Assembly: GCA_029844215.1 (NCBI GenBank)
Contig: CM056729.1
Coordinates: forward strand, 8,928,001-8,992,000
Length of the DNA: 64,000 bases
Reading direction: 5' to 3'
Source: Przewalskia tangutica
Lineage: Eukaryota > Streptophyta > Magnoliopsida > Solanales > Solanaceae
Shown: piece after piece, positions 45,934 to 58,500 of the stretch
How the letters are laid out: each line of letters starts with the position of its first letter
Numbering within the stretch: the stretch's first letter is position 1
Translations under genes and position numbers: made by a program
The notes under the pieces: model-generated
The model's database searches: none
What the model saw: the letters and a program-made list of their open reading frames with translations, nothing else
Told to the model about the DNA's origin: nothing

Positions 45934-46368
45934 AAACCTTTTATTAAACTTCCTGTTAAACCTTCCATTTAAGATAACATGGCATGGCCCAACAAAATGA
46001 CAAATTATCGAAAACCGGTCTTCTTTATTTTCAACAGAAAACAACCGGTTCAACAAACTATTAGATCAAAGTTTAATTTTGACGTGAGGGCATTATCATG
46101 TAACTCAATATTATTTTAGAGCTTTCTTTCATCCATATTACAATATGAATGGAAAAGGACCAAAAATGCACCTAAACAATTGGAAATAGAATAAAAATAC
46201 CATAGAATTTGAGATATCTAGAGAAGTATTGAATAATGACAAATAAAATGGAAAGATGATCACTTTATTTTCTTCATTATTCAGTACACATCACACTCAC
46301 AACTGAAACGTTATTCATCTTTCTATTACTCGATAAACTTTATTCCAAAGCTTTACATTGATATTAAA

Positions 46369-49300
46369 CTAAATTAGTTGACGAAGGATCTCCCATATGC
46401 TATTAGGTCGAAGCTTTTCTCCGCTCATTGAAGAGTCTGGAAAAAAAAAAGAATCATCATTAGATTAGTTTAATATGGAAAGTTGAAAACCTCAATGAAG
46501 GATTTTAATTAATTTTTAAATATAAAATTTTTATTTTAAGAAAGCTTGAATTTTTTATCCATAATAGTATGGACCCCGCCACATAAATTAAAAAAACTCT
46601 TCTTTTTTTTTTTTGCGGAATAACCTTCAAAGACACTGGTCTTTAATTCTTACCCCTCAAATTTAGAACCTTTAATTTTTGTCTTTCGCCTAAAAATCTA
46701 TGGGTTCCGGGTTCGAAATTCTGATGAAGCAAAAATTAAAAAAAAAATCACAAGTCAAAGGTCTTATAGCAAAATTAGGCCTATATCGACAGAATTTTGC
46801 CTATAAAGCAGAGATTTGCTTTAAGACCTAATTTTGGGTAAAAGTTTGTCTTATGGCAAATCTCTGCAACCCTAATTTTATGAGAATAGGTTTATTTTTG
46901 CTACAAAACCTCTGCCTTGAGATTATTTTTTATTTTTTGCCTGAGCAGAAGTTCGAACCCAGAATCTCGGAGTATTAAGCGAAGGAAAAAAATTAAATAT
47001 TTTAAATTTGATGGACAAAAATTAAAGACCACCCCGAAATAAGGCATTTGAGAATTCCCCATCAAAAATAATGGCTACTACTTTTTAATCTTACTGTAGC
47101 AAGTTATATTGTACTATTTTTTTTAGGTTATTGATATAATTTATTATGAGTCGATAATAAACTCTTTTCTATTCGTCCTTTAGGTAACGTGATAATATAT
47201 TTAAAAAACTACATTGATTTGTCAGTATGTAGAATTCAAACCTTTTCTTTCTTATTAGCATTTGTAAAACACTTCGGTAAATAGATTGTGAAAAGAGATT
47301 ATATTTAAGTTATGTATACTTTTAAAAAACAAAAATTATTATATAGGGATAAGGGAAGGAGAAATGGGGAGGGAATTACAATGTGGGGATTCGAACTCTC
47401 ACCAACATGATTAAAATTCAAATAGTCAACCAACTGAGTTATTAGATCTCAGTTATATATGTAATAATTTTCCTTGGTTGAAAGCTTCTCATTAATGCAA
47501 TATTTATAGGTGTTTACAAGTTACAAACCTAATTTAAGAAGGATCTCTACTTTACCTAATTACACTAGAATAATAATTACAGAATATATGGATAATATTA
47601 ATATATTCTCTATCACACCCCCTCAGTAGAGCAGGAGGAGGGCAGACGCTGAGACTGGATCTGAAGTCAATGACCAGTTGTGGAGGAAGTCTTTTAGTAA
47701 ATATATTTGCGTACTGATAGGAAGAAGGAACATGTAACACCCGAACATGGACCATGTCAACCTTCCCACGAACAAAATGAATATTCATCTCAATATGTTT
47801 GGTTCGATCTTTGAGCAGGTTATGAGACAAGTAAACAACAGAGATGTTATCACAGTAGACAAGATATGCCTTACGTAAGAGACAATGAAGCTCTAGAAGG
47901 AGGTTTTCGAGCCAACAAATTTCAGCAACAATGTTCGCAATGCCTCTATATTATGCTTTTGCACTCGAACGGAAAAGTGTGGTTTTCCATTTTGCAGACC
48001 ATGAGATGAGGTTATCACCCAAAATACACAATAGTCGAAAGTAGATCGACGTGTATGCAGAACGGTAGTGATCGGCGTCAGATAATATATCGGCTGATCG
48101 ATGCGGATGGATAAAAATATTAATATATAGTCAAGAGTACGATTAACGTACCGAATGATACGTTTAAGAGTGGTAAAGTGAGGCGAGCATGCATGAATAA
48201 ACACACCTGATGAACGACATAAGCAATATTGAGGCTAGTGAAGGTAAGATACTGAAGTGCACCAGCAAGACTCCTATAAAAAGAAGGATCGAGCACCGCA
48301 TCCCCGTCATCGACACTCAGTTTCAATTTCGAGTCGAAGTGGGAATGATCTTGCAGTTTGTCATTTTAGCCCTGTTACAATTTCTTCAGCATACTTACAC
48401 TGACACAGGAACATTGTATTTTTGGTTCTGATCACTGAAATCCCTAAAAAATAACTCAACTTACCCAAGTCTGTCATAACAAATTCAGATTTGAGCAGGG
48501 TAATGATCTCATTTTCAACACATTAGATGAGGCAGTCAAAACAATATCATCCACATATAGCAAAAGGTATGCAATAGCATTACCTCGATGAAAAATGAAA
48601 AGAGAATTATCACTTTTGGTGCAAACAAATCTGATATACATGATGTAAGTGGCAAAACGCTCGTACCAAGCCCCGGGGGCATGTTTCAAACCATATAGTG
48701 ACTTTCGAAGACGACAGACATACTGAGGATCCTCTGAATGCACAAAGCCAGGCGTTTGCATATATACAGTTTCTTTCAAATCACCATGTAAGAACCCATT
48801 TTTCACATCAAGTTGATGAATCGACCAGTTCTTTTTCATAGATATGCTCAAAACATTGTGAATGGTGACTAGTTTGACCATTGGACTGAAGGTCTCACCA
48901 CAATCAACTCTCTCTTGTTGCCCCGTGTCATTTGCCACAAGTCTCGCCTTACGGCATTCAAAGTCACCATTATCTTTGAATTTGTGATAATATAGTCACA
49001 TGCAACTAATTAAATTTCTACGCATGACCGCATTCCAATTCAGTTCAAGCATGGCTAATTTTGAGTTTTTAGGTATATGTGGGGCAGTGTAATTGACAGG
49101 GGTTATGGGATCGTTGGGGGCAGATGGGTGGTTGACGGGGGCAGCTGGGATGTCGACGGGGGATTGGGGAAGTGAGGCAGGGGGCTGGTCAACGGACATG
49201 GAGGTCGTGACTGGATCAATAGGTAGGGGGTGTTCGACGGGACTTGGAGCAGTGACGGGACAGACAAAATATTAGCATTGTGTATGGTGTTTTGTAGGAG

Positions 49301-52300
49301 AGAGAAAGTGTCTGAATCATTAAGGAAGTCGTAATTAGTGACTTGAAATTGTTGGACGTTTGCAAACGGGAAAATGTTTTCCTTGAATATGACATGATGA
49401 TAAACTAGGATTTTATGTGTTGACAAATCATAGCATAAGTACCCCATATGGTTCGACGGGAAACCTAAGAAGACTCAAAGAGAGGTGTGAAGTGCTAATT
49501 TGTGAAGGCCATTGGATGCAAGATTCGGGTAGCATAGACAACCGAAAATTCGAAGGTGATCATATGAAGGGATCCGACGAAGTAGAATTTCGATAGGGGT
49601 TTTATTTTGAAGGGTACAAATAGGTAAAATATTAAGAAGGTATTCTACCATTTTTAACGTGTATACCCAAAAGGGAGGGGAAAGAGAAACATGAAATAGT
49701 ATTGTATGGCTCATATTGTTAATAGTGCGGAGTATTCATTCGGCTTTACCATTTTGAGGTGAGGTATGGGGCATGAGAATCGAAATACAATGTCATTATC
49801 CACACAAAATTTATGAAAAGGGGAATTGTTAAACTCGCGATCATTGTCATATTGAAATGATTTTATGTCCTTTTCAAACTGTGTGATTTACATTTTCAAA
49901 ATTTAAGAAACGTGGAGTAAACTTGAGACTTATATTTGAGCGGATAGACCCAAAAAAGTGAGAGAAGTCATATAATAATAATAATATTTATGACCCAGTT
50001 TGCTAGTAATGGAAGACGTTCATAAATTCGCATGAATGATGTCAAAAGGAGAAAAAGTAACACTTAAAAATGGCGTAAATGGAGCGGAGATAGGTAGGTC
50101 TGATGTTGTTGGTCCATGTAGCGGGGGCCTGATGGTGGGCCCAAGAGTCCCGGTTGTTGGCGTTGCCCAGTGAATTGGGCATGGGCTGTCGGATACGGAC
50201 ATGGTGGTGAGGCTTAAGTCTCGGGGCTATGGGCTACGGTCATATGCCATGGTGTTGGGTTGGGCTACTAAGATGGGTGTTGGGTCGGTCGTGACTGTCC
50301 ATTGGACCTGGAATTACCACCATGACCCTTTCCTCGGTCGCTACCTCAATTCCCGCAGCCACGGTTTTTCCGCCTCCCCAGCTACCACGTTGAGGGTGCT
50401 GGTCCGTGTTGTGTTGTGGACCGGCGGGTGTGGTAGCGGTTGGCGGTACATCAACTGCCAATGTTTGTTGATTGTGTTCATCCTATTTGGATCGTCTAGT
50501 CTCTTCCAACAACAATTGTGACTAGGCTTTGTTGAAGCTAGGCAGTGGATCCACTTATTGGATCATCATCACATGTGTGTCGTACTCACCCTTCGGCAAA
50601 CTATTGATGAGTTATAAAATCATCTTTGTTTCTGAAATTGGAGTGCCAATATTAGATAATTAATCAGCAACCAATTTTAGTTATTTACAATAGTCTGACA
50701 TGTTTGCAAAGTGTTCAAGACGGGTGTTGTTAAATTGTTCTTCCAAATAGACGACGCGTGTATGTTTGTTGTCTTGAAAGATTTCCTCTAGCCGTGTCCA
50801 TAATTAGTGAGCCGTAGCACATGTCTTCATAATAGTATGAAATAAATCCTTGGAGATTGTGCCATCTATCCATTGTTTAATAATTGCATATAGTCGTTTC
50901 CACGTCGGGTTGTCGACGTCGGGTGGACGAGGTGTGGTCACATCGATATGATCAAGGACGTTGTATGAACAAACATGTATGTGAAATAATTTAACTAACG
51001 ATGAGTATTGTCCATCATCTTAATCAAGAACCAAAGGGATAAAGTTCTTGATATTTGTTACGGCGAAGGTCTGATGAAAGGAGTTAGGAGAGGAGGATAG
51101 AGGAGGAGGATGTGTGACGTCGGAGTTGGAGGAAGAACCCTCGGGAGATTCGTGAGTAGCCATAAGGGGGCAGATTTCGGTGGTTAGGGGGGAGGATTGT
51201 CGCCACCGGAAGTCAAAAAGGGGGGGGGGGGGGGGGCGACAAAGAGTGGTAAGAAGGGTGTTTAGGGTTTGACTCTTGATATCATGTAAAATTGTGTAAT
51301 TCTCTTGCGTTGAAGGCTTCTCATTAATGTAATATTTATAGATGTTTACAAGTTACAAACTTAATTGAAAAATGATCTCTGCTTTACCTAATTACACTAA
51401 AATAATAATTACAGAATATATGAAGAATATTAATATATTCTTCGTCAATATACCTGAGACTGTAAATGTGATAGCAAATTAGGTACGACTTTTAATAGAC
51501 TACTAACTAATTTCTTTGATTTTATTTTACTATATCAATGGGTATAACTTAAACTCGAAAAGAGCACGTACCTGCAGAGATGAAAGCTCCAGTAGGACGT
51601 GAAGGACGAGGAACAATAATGTTTTCAACAAGACAACGTTGGGTAGTGACAGAAGATCGACAACTCACAATATTTTTTGGATCCTTTTGATCATAGCAAA
51701 ATGTAACTTGATCCAAGTATGCATGAGTTGAATTTATGTTTTTGCAAGTGAAGGACAATTCTTGGTTGTTTGAAACTTTCTTGAATGAGTTCAATATTTC
51801 ACTATTGTTGTAAGTAGCAGAGTCACAAGGGACAATTCCATCTGAATTTATTAAGTGATGTTGTAATAAATCTCCAATTCCAGCAGCCAATCTATCAGCT
51901 CTGTTGAAATATTGTGTTGGACCTTTGAAGATTTTTATAATGCATGTTCCATATGTATTACAAGCTTCCTTCCACATGTCTATGGGTTTTTGTTTAGTGA
52001 GAGATGGCCAAAAATTGTTGAGTTTAGTAACCGTTGTGGTATCAAGCTGTGACACACAAAATTGGAGTTACCTTGTTAGCATCGGTCGAGTCAGGAATTT
52101 CATCAAAATATATATATATATATACTAGTAAAAAATACGATATTATTACTTATTCGCTTTTGATACCAGCATTTTTATAATGCTTTAAATTTTTTCTGAC
52201 CGGGTCTGACAGTTTCTCTTGGTTTGCTCTTGCTTTATTTTTGTTGTTGCTTTGCTTGTGTTTATGATCTGTCTTGAACCGAGGGTCTCTCGGAAACAAC

Positions 52301-53703
52301 CGCTCTACCCAGCGGCGAAGCCAGAATTTTGGTCTAGGGGGATCCCGGGGAAGCTTCAGGTGTTTAGGGGGAGTCCGGGGAAGTCAGAATTGAGGACTCT
52401 ATTGTAATATCATGAATATTACTAGTAGTATACTAGGAAAAAATTAAATTTGAGGAGGAGCCTGGCCCCCCGGCTACATGGTGGCTCCGCCTCTGGCTTT
52501 ACCTACCAAGGTAGAGGTATGGTCTGCGTACACTCTACCCTCCCCAGACCCCACGTTGTGAGATTTTATTGGGTATGTTGTTGTTGTTGTTGTTTTGTTG
52601 TAGTAAAAAAAATAAGAATTATCGACGGACAAATTTTGTAACTAAATAGCAAAATTCATCGATAATCTTATTTAGCAATAAAATTAGTGATGAATTATAA
52701 AAAAATCTATTAGCTACAAGTTATAGATTAGCGAATGAGTTCATAGGTAATGCAGTTTTCCCCGTAGTACTATATACGTAAATGAAATTCACCTATATAT
52801 AAAGTATAATTTCCGGAGAAGGTGGTATATTAGCTGAACCCTTTAGTAAATGTGTAGGCGTCATGAATGCTAGTTAGTATTGTTGAAGATATAATTAGAT
52901 AAATTAAATAAGAGTGTATTCTCACTAATTAACTACTTAAGTTTAAAATGATAAGAGTCAAGACAATTCAACATGATATTGGAACAGGCAGAGTTCTAAA
53001 TTTGAATCTCACGGCCAAACATTATAAAAATGATGTATTCTCTCTGATACTTGAATCTTTTATGAGATAGTCACAAACAATCCACATATGTAAGCGAGTA
53101 AACATATCATAGTAATAACAACACTTTCTATGGTTTTAGTTCTCATAGACTTTACACGAATATGTAAAACTCAACATGTGTTAAAACATAAGAGAACATA
53201 ATTACCAGAATCTGAAATTAAATTATTAGTAGATCAGCATGCCAAGTATTTCTATTAAATATTTAAGTTTGAGATCGGTCTCCCATCAAGTGTCTGCTAC
53301 TCACGTATAGGGCGAAAGACTTGGGGAATTTTTTCCATATCCAGAGTTCAAAAGCCGAAGATCAAAGAAAAGAAATTAAAGAATAAGAAAATGATTGAAC
53401 ATTTAATTAAGTAGATAACTTGTTGTTAATTATACAAAGATATACCACTTTTTCCCAATCACGTTTGTCTGTATCTTTGCATCCTTGGAGAATTTTTCCA
53501 TTGGAATCTGTTCCCCAAAAACCATCCAAAGTGAACTTCAAAGGAGGAATTGTATCGCATTTCACTTTGGGTTTGGGATCTTTATTACAGTAAGTTTGTG
53601 GCCATCTAAGAACAAATTGTATTTGCTCTACATTTTGTGAACAAACAGAAATAAAAAATAGTGTGAGAGTGAGAAGTAAGAGAGAAAGGTTTTTCATCTT
53701 CAT
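46369..53703 (-). CDS. R2 copy 2: T2 RNase-like protein without catalytic residues
   Basis: Same gene as 12,075-18,898: exons 53,703-53,446, 52,046-51,572 and 46,436-46,369, with identical exon lengths (258, 475, 68 nt) and an open 266-codon frame. FTLDGFWG replaces FTLHGLWP. The second motif here is EACNTYGTC, so the Trp kept in copy 1 has become Cys, which adds an odd cysteine. Signal peptide, NST site and remaining cysteines are as in copy 1. Intron 2 again holds copia B and also a complete foldback element. The TATA box is better preserved than in copy 1. The frame could also be a young pseudogene; only expression or selection analysis would tell. Confidence 0.84.
46612..47055. mobile_element. 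Foldback/MITE element with long inverted arms, copy 2
   Basis: The left arm (GGAATAACCTTCAAAGACAC, TGGTCTTTAATT, GGGTTCCGGGTTCGAA) is repeated in reverse complement at the right (TTCGAACCCAGAATCTCGG, AAATTAAAGACCACCCCG, AATAAGG). Arms are roughly 140 bp and imperfect around a ~150 bp centre. No coding capacity. It sits in R2 intron 2; copy 1 keeps only the right arm. Confidence 0.65.
47552..49714 (-). pseudogene. copia B pol remnant, copy 2
   Basis: Integrase end SPPFWVYTLKMVEYLLNILP (49,475-49,714), RT FSPMVKLVTIHNVLS, SIHQLDVKNGFLHGDLK and YLLLYVDDIVLTASSN (48,474-48,938), RNase H from about 48,326 to 47,640. The YVDD stretch reads further than in copy 1, where a base insertion breaks it near 13,808. 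Confidence 0.85.
50020..50960 (-). pseudogene. copia B gag region remnant, copy 2
   Basis: Gag core recognisable between about 50,700 and 50,950 (the complement gives FQDNKHTR and EEQFNNTR); a stop interrupts it near 50,805. Below lies the same Gly/Pro-rich stretch as in copy 1. Confidence 0.7.
52225..52600 (+). mobile_element. SINE split by a nested MITE, copy 2
   Basis: Counterpart of 17,480-17,830, with CTTGAACCGAGGGTCTCTCGG on one side of the MITE and GGTCTGCGTACACTCTACCC and (GTT)n on the other. Inherited by both copies. Confidence 0.75.
52310..52495. mobile_element. hAT-type MITE nested in the SINE, copy 2
   Basis: 186 bp with inverted ends CAGCGGCGAAGCCAG and, at the right, the complement of CAGAGGCGGAGCCAC. 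The 8-bp target duplication, GCTCTACC (52,302-52,309) and GCTTTACC (52,496-52,503), fits the hAT superfamily. Non-coding. Confidence 0.78.
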
Positions 53704-53752
53704 ATATTGTTTGCAGATAGCATGAGAAAAAACTTGTTATGAACCACATGAG

Positions 53753-53760
53753 AATTTATA
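53753..53760 (-). promoter_or_regulatory. TATA box of R2 copy 2
   Basis: TATAAATT on the minus strand, about 50 nt upstream of the R2 start codon at 53,703. In copy 1 an 11-nt deletion near 18,945 removes this box. Confidence 0.55.
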
Positions 53761-54577
53761 GATGGCTTACAAGGTCCTTTGTCTATTTTAAAATTTGCCA
53801 ACCCCAAAAGAATATGGGCTTGATCTCCGGCTATTTGTAGCTATTTTTCTATAATTATTTATTCTTAAAGTCTAGTTGGTAAGGCCACACTATCCCAGAC
53901 TTCACTTATGGAATTATACGGAGTATGTTATTGTTAAATTGATAAGAAAATCATCTTTGGTGAAATGGCCAGAGTTATTGATGTGTTACCAAAAAGGTTT
54001 TGGTAACGGGTTTAACTTGTAAAAATAAACTCTTCTAGAAATATGAGGCTAAATTATGTGCAGTATATTTAATACGGTCCAGCCCTTCCTGGATCTCACA
54101 CATAATGGGAGTTGTGAACAAGGGCGGAGCCAGCCTTAAAGCTACGGGCTCGGCAGGACATAGAAATTTGATTCTAATATCGTGTATTTATTTTGAATTT
54201 TTTATTTTAATATTTATAAATAATCTATTCAAATTCAGTTAGGAAAAATAATTCATATAATTATTCAATCTTGATTCATGAAAAAGAATCAGACTTACAC
54301 ATAAGAATTTGAATACATAATGAAATATATAAAATTTCAAGCAATCAAAATTATGTTCACGAGTTTTGGAAATGGAATTTTTGTTCAAGTAGGGTGCTTC
54401 ACCTTCTATTTAATCATACGCGATGGTAAATCTAAATTAACCTGACCAATAAACTTTTAATTAGGGGTGAGCAGTGCAGGTACCGGATATCCAAGGAACC
54501 ACAGCAGCGGATAGGTTCGAGTAGATATATTAGAATAACGGTGTTTTGGGGCAGGAACCCAACACTGATAACTTTTT

Positions 54578-54730
54578 TTTTTTTTTTTTGTTGTGAAGAA
54601 TGCAAACCACGTCGACCATGTAAACACTTGCAAGCCATGTGTGTTTCAGCCAAGAAGGTTTATGCGAGGATCGAACTCGTGGCGCTACGGTCATGACTCT
54701 CTTCTTCTGCAAAACATCTGCACTCATGTC
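54578..54730 (-). mobile_element. tRNA-derived SINE, private to copy 2
   Basis: Minus strand, with a long T-run at the left and a B-box-like GAGTTCGATCCTCGCATAAA. Target duplication AACTTTTT (54,570-54,577 and 54,731-54,738). Absent at the matching site in copy 1 (about 19,788). Lies in the R2-R3 upstream region. Confidence 0.8.
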
Positions 54731-55014
54731 AACTTTTTCTTCTTATGTATTGTTGTCTATTTTGAAATTATCAACAAGGATCTTAAGGTGGACATAATAA
54801 GACTACATAGACATACCTAATCAAGACACAAAACATAACACTTTATTTGTTTTTCTTTAAACATTAACGTTCATTTAACAACAGTATCTCCAAGCTAACA
54901 GACCAACATGCCGAGATATTAGACATAATAGAGATATTAGTGTTTAATGAGCGATACAATATCTTATGAATCATAAAAGAACTGAAATGAACTTGAGTTT
55001 ACCTTCTCCGGAAG

Positions 55015-55169
55015 GGGTGAGCACGGGTACCCGGGAACCTATCCGGAACTGCAGGGTCCGGGTAATGATTGTTATGGATAGGTTCCGGGTAGTAAATTTA
55101 GGAACCGGTCTTTTTACTGGTAGGTCGGGTAGTTCAAAATGGTAGAATCTTGACTGCATCACCCCTACT
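55015..55169. mobile_element. Short MITE upstream of R3, copy 2
   Basis: About 155 bp with terminal inverted repeat AGGGGTGA / TCACCCCT. Lies about 0.35 kb upstream of the R3 TATA box and is shared with copy 1. Confidence 0.62.
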
Positions 55170-55524
55170 TTTAGAATAACAAACAAACAACAACAATATA
55201 ACAACACTTCAGTAAGTTAGTGTCGGCTACGTGAATCCATATTTCTTTATTTAAAAGTCATTTCATATCATCATCGTACTATATTAGTATGGCTACATGA
55301 ATTCATATTTCTTTATTTAAGAGTCAATTTCATATCACATCGTACTATCTTAGGATGACTCATCATGAATTGACAAATTTACTCTGGCTACCAGCTTATC
55401 GTAAGTCCGCCACCCTCCTCCTTTATTGGAATTGTGACCGACCATGTGAGGGAGTTAAATTCATAATATTGAATGGTTAGTAAAAAGGAGAAGAAAAAAA
55501 AAAGAGAAAGAGCTAGAGAACCCC

Positions 55525-55532
55525 TATAAATA
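55525..55532 (+). promoter_or_regulatory. TATA box of R3 copy 2
   Basis: TATAAATA 45 nt upstream of the ATG at 55,577, in a stretch otherwise free of ATG, which supports that start. Confidence 0.72.
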
Positions 55533-55576
55533 TTCTCTCACTCCATTGCTTCAATCAATCTCCACACACATATAAT

Positions 55577-58500
55577 ATGAAGAAACTTCTCTTCTTTCTT
55601 CTCATTTTGCTACTTGTAACAATTTCTGTTCACTCCCAGAAAACTCCTCCCCCACCAATCTTGAAGTTTGTGCTTCAATGGCCACCAACTTTCTGTCTAA
55701 TACTAATTAATTCTGATAAACAAAAATGGGGCAGGTGTCAAGAACCGATTCGTCAGCGTGAATTCACACTCCATGGCCTTTGGCCAGCAGATGCACAAGG
55801 ATACAGCATTAAATGTGACGGGAAACCGGACCCAAATTGGAATAAACTGGTACGTCTCTATAACAAGTATCACATATAATAACATTTCCATTATAAGGAA
55901 TCCATTCTTTTATGTGATGGTATATTATAGGTTCTCTATAACAACATTTTGTTATATCACCTAAAAAATATTTAGATAAATGACGTTGTTAGGGTTTTTG
56001 GGCAAATGCGAGATGTCTTCTTGCAGCGCTGAAAAATGAATAATTTTACAGTTCTTTTTTCATTTTTTTTATTAAGTAATATTAGACAGAATTTACTTTA
56101 AAGATTCATAATTCGCAATTTCAGTGGTGCACGCATATGGAGGCCCAAATTCAGATTATTGAAATCGTATATATATTAAAGGTTCATTTTTACAAATTAG
56201 AATAGGGCCCCAAAATGTTTAAGACGACCCTGAACGTTGTTATAAAAAAAATACGTACACACACTCTTATCTTTCACTCGAGAATCTTACTCTTTATGCA
56301 CCAACAATAATATATATATAAAAAAAAAGTATTTACATAATATCGTTATGCATAAGATAGTCACATGCTAGTAAAAAAGGGAAAATTCCGACAATATTCA
56401 TACTAACCTTTCACTCACGAGAGTTTATTTTATGTACTAACGATATAAAAAAGACTATTTATATAATCTGGTCACATATAGGAGTACATAGTAAGATTAC
56501 ATATAAATTCTATAATAAGGGATTACTTGCTGTAAACACCTATTTTTAACGAACCTGACTACCTGAGTTTTACACCATTTTTAGCACTTTAATGACATAT
56601 CTTTAGGTCACATTTTTTACATTTTGGCTTTTATCTCCTTTTTAATAGGTTTTATTTGGGGGAAAAAAACTGCAAAAATAGTCTCATTTTAGATATAAAG
56701 TTTTATTTTCACTTGAAAAGAAAGAAAATTTACAAAAAAAAAAATTGTGTTCTCTTTTAATCTTAAGGTATATTCTTTTACTAAAATCATATATATACTA
56801 ACATTCAGGCCACCACTTACACAAAAAACACTCTTCTCATGTACAGGGGCGAAGCTTAGTACGGGAGGGGAGGGGCCATGACCCCCCTCAAAAAACTCAA
56901 TTTTTTTTAAATAGCTTCTTCCTTCTTTTTGTATGGGAATGATGTTTGCAATGTTATGGTGAAGAAATGATAGTTTTGAATTTCTGGTGGTGGTTATAGT
57001 TGTTTCTGATATCGATCTGGTCATAGAGCAATGCGACTACTAATTGTGGAAAGAGAATATACGAAGAAAGAGAAGCTAGGAAGAAAGATAAAAAAGATCT
57101 TTTAAATTCTACATTTATGAAATTTATCGCAGATTGTATATGATTTGTTAAAGAACTCTTTGTTTACAACATATCTTATATATAAATTAAAAAAAGTTTA
57201 ACTAAATTTTTCTTAAATTAATTTGGGCTATATATCAACATAACTTTTGGGTAACTAAACTTTGTATTAATCACAAAAAATGAGTACAATGAAAGAACCC
57301 TTACAAGTTACAATTCTCATTTTCGAGCATTGAAATCCTAGATTTTGAAATTACGATCTGAATATTATATTTTACCAAAATTCTAACTATTCTTTTATTT
57401 TTCCAAGGTTTCTTCCAGTCTAAAATTTTCTTTTTTTGTGTGGCTTAGTTCGTGAGATTCGGGAACTTTGAAAAAAACAGGGAAGACAAATATATATTAC
57501 TTGATTAACCGGATAATCCGCTTTATCTTAACTCTTCCAGTTTCTACGACTACTACAGAAAGACCATTTTCAACAATGAAGATAATCAAGACAAGGTTGA
57601 GTTATAAGATTTTGAGCAAGTTTCTACAGCTACTATCACACCCCTTAATATTTTGAACAAGTTCCGCCACCGGTCATATAGATTTTAGTCAGATACACTA
57701 ATGGTGCAAAGCACCTTTTACATCATTATTTTTATCTGACTCCATTAAATGCTAATTGTAGAGATTTTTCTGTCATTATTTAATTATTATGTGACCTGAT
57801 CGTGCACATATTTATTTTATCAAACTATGTATTTCGACCATTGGAAATACACTTGAAATATTCAGGGCACCACTTAGACAATACACACACTTAAACAAAT
57901 TTAAATCATATACACTCACAGTACTACAAAATACTTTATTTTTACAATAAAAGTACAATTTCAACATGTGATAGTTTGTAGGCCAATTAGCCGTTATTAT
58001 CATGTCATGTATATCAAGTTTTCAAGTCGTATAAATATATGCATTTTCTAGGGTGCTTTAATTTCGACCAATCGAAAATACATTTGAAAAACTCAGGCCA
58101 CGACTTAGACAATTATACATTTTTCACATTAACTAAAAATACAATTTCAACAAGTGATAATTACAATTATTATCAGGTCATAATAATTGTAACACATATA
58201 CTAGTTATTTAGGATCATAAAGAAACCTATATTATTTATCTCTTCAACAGAAATATATTCCATAAAACTCAAATATTATTTTATGGCGCTGCAGTTTCTG
58301 CCAATCGAAAAGACACTTGAAACATTCTGGCCATCACTTAGAGAAAACTCCAACGAAAGGAACATATGGAAGCACGAGTGGCGCACGCATGGAGTGTGTG
58401 GAAGAACAACACCACAAGTATACTTTACCACAGCAATAAAGATTAACAAAATGCTTAAAAAGGGCAACTTGTTCAATTACTTGAGAACAAGTGGGATTAT

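Larger units (their letters stand above)
47460..51447 (-). mobile_element. Ty1/copia element B in R2 intron 2, copy 2
   Basis: LTRs 47,460-47,617 (158 bp) and 51,285-51,447 (163 bp), target duplication ATATA (47,455-47,459 and 51,448-51,452). Same insertion as 12,725-16,682. Confidence 0.92.
53770..55520. promoter_or_regulatory. Shared upstream region of R2 (-) and R3 (+), copy 2
   Basis: 1.87 kb between the start codons at 53,703 and 55,577. Differs from copy 1 by a SINE, a ~45 bp insertion near 53,970-54,010 and smaller indels. Sequence nearest R3 is the best kept. Confidence 0.5.
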
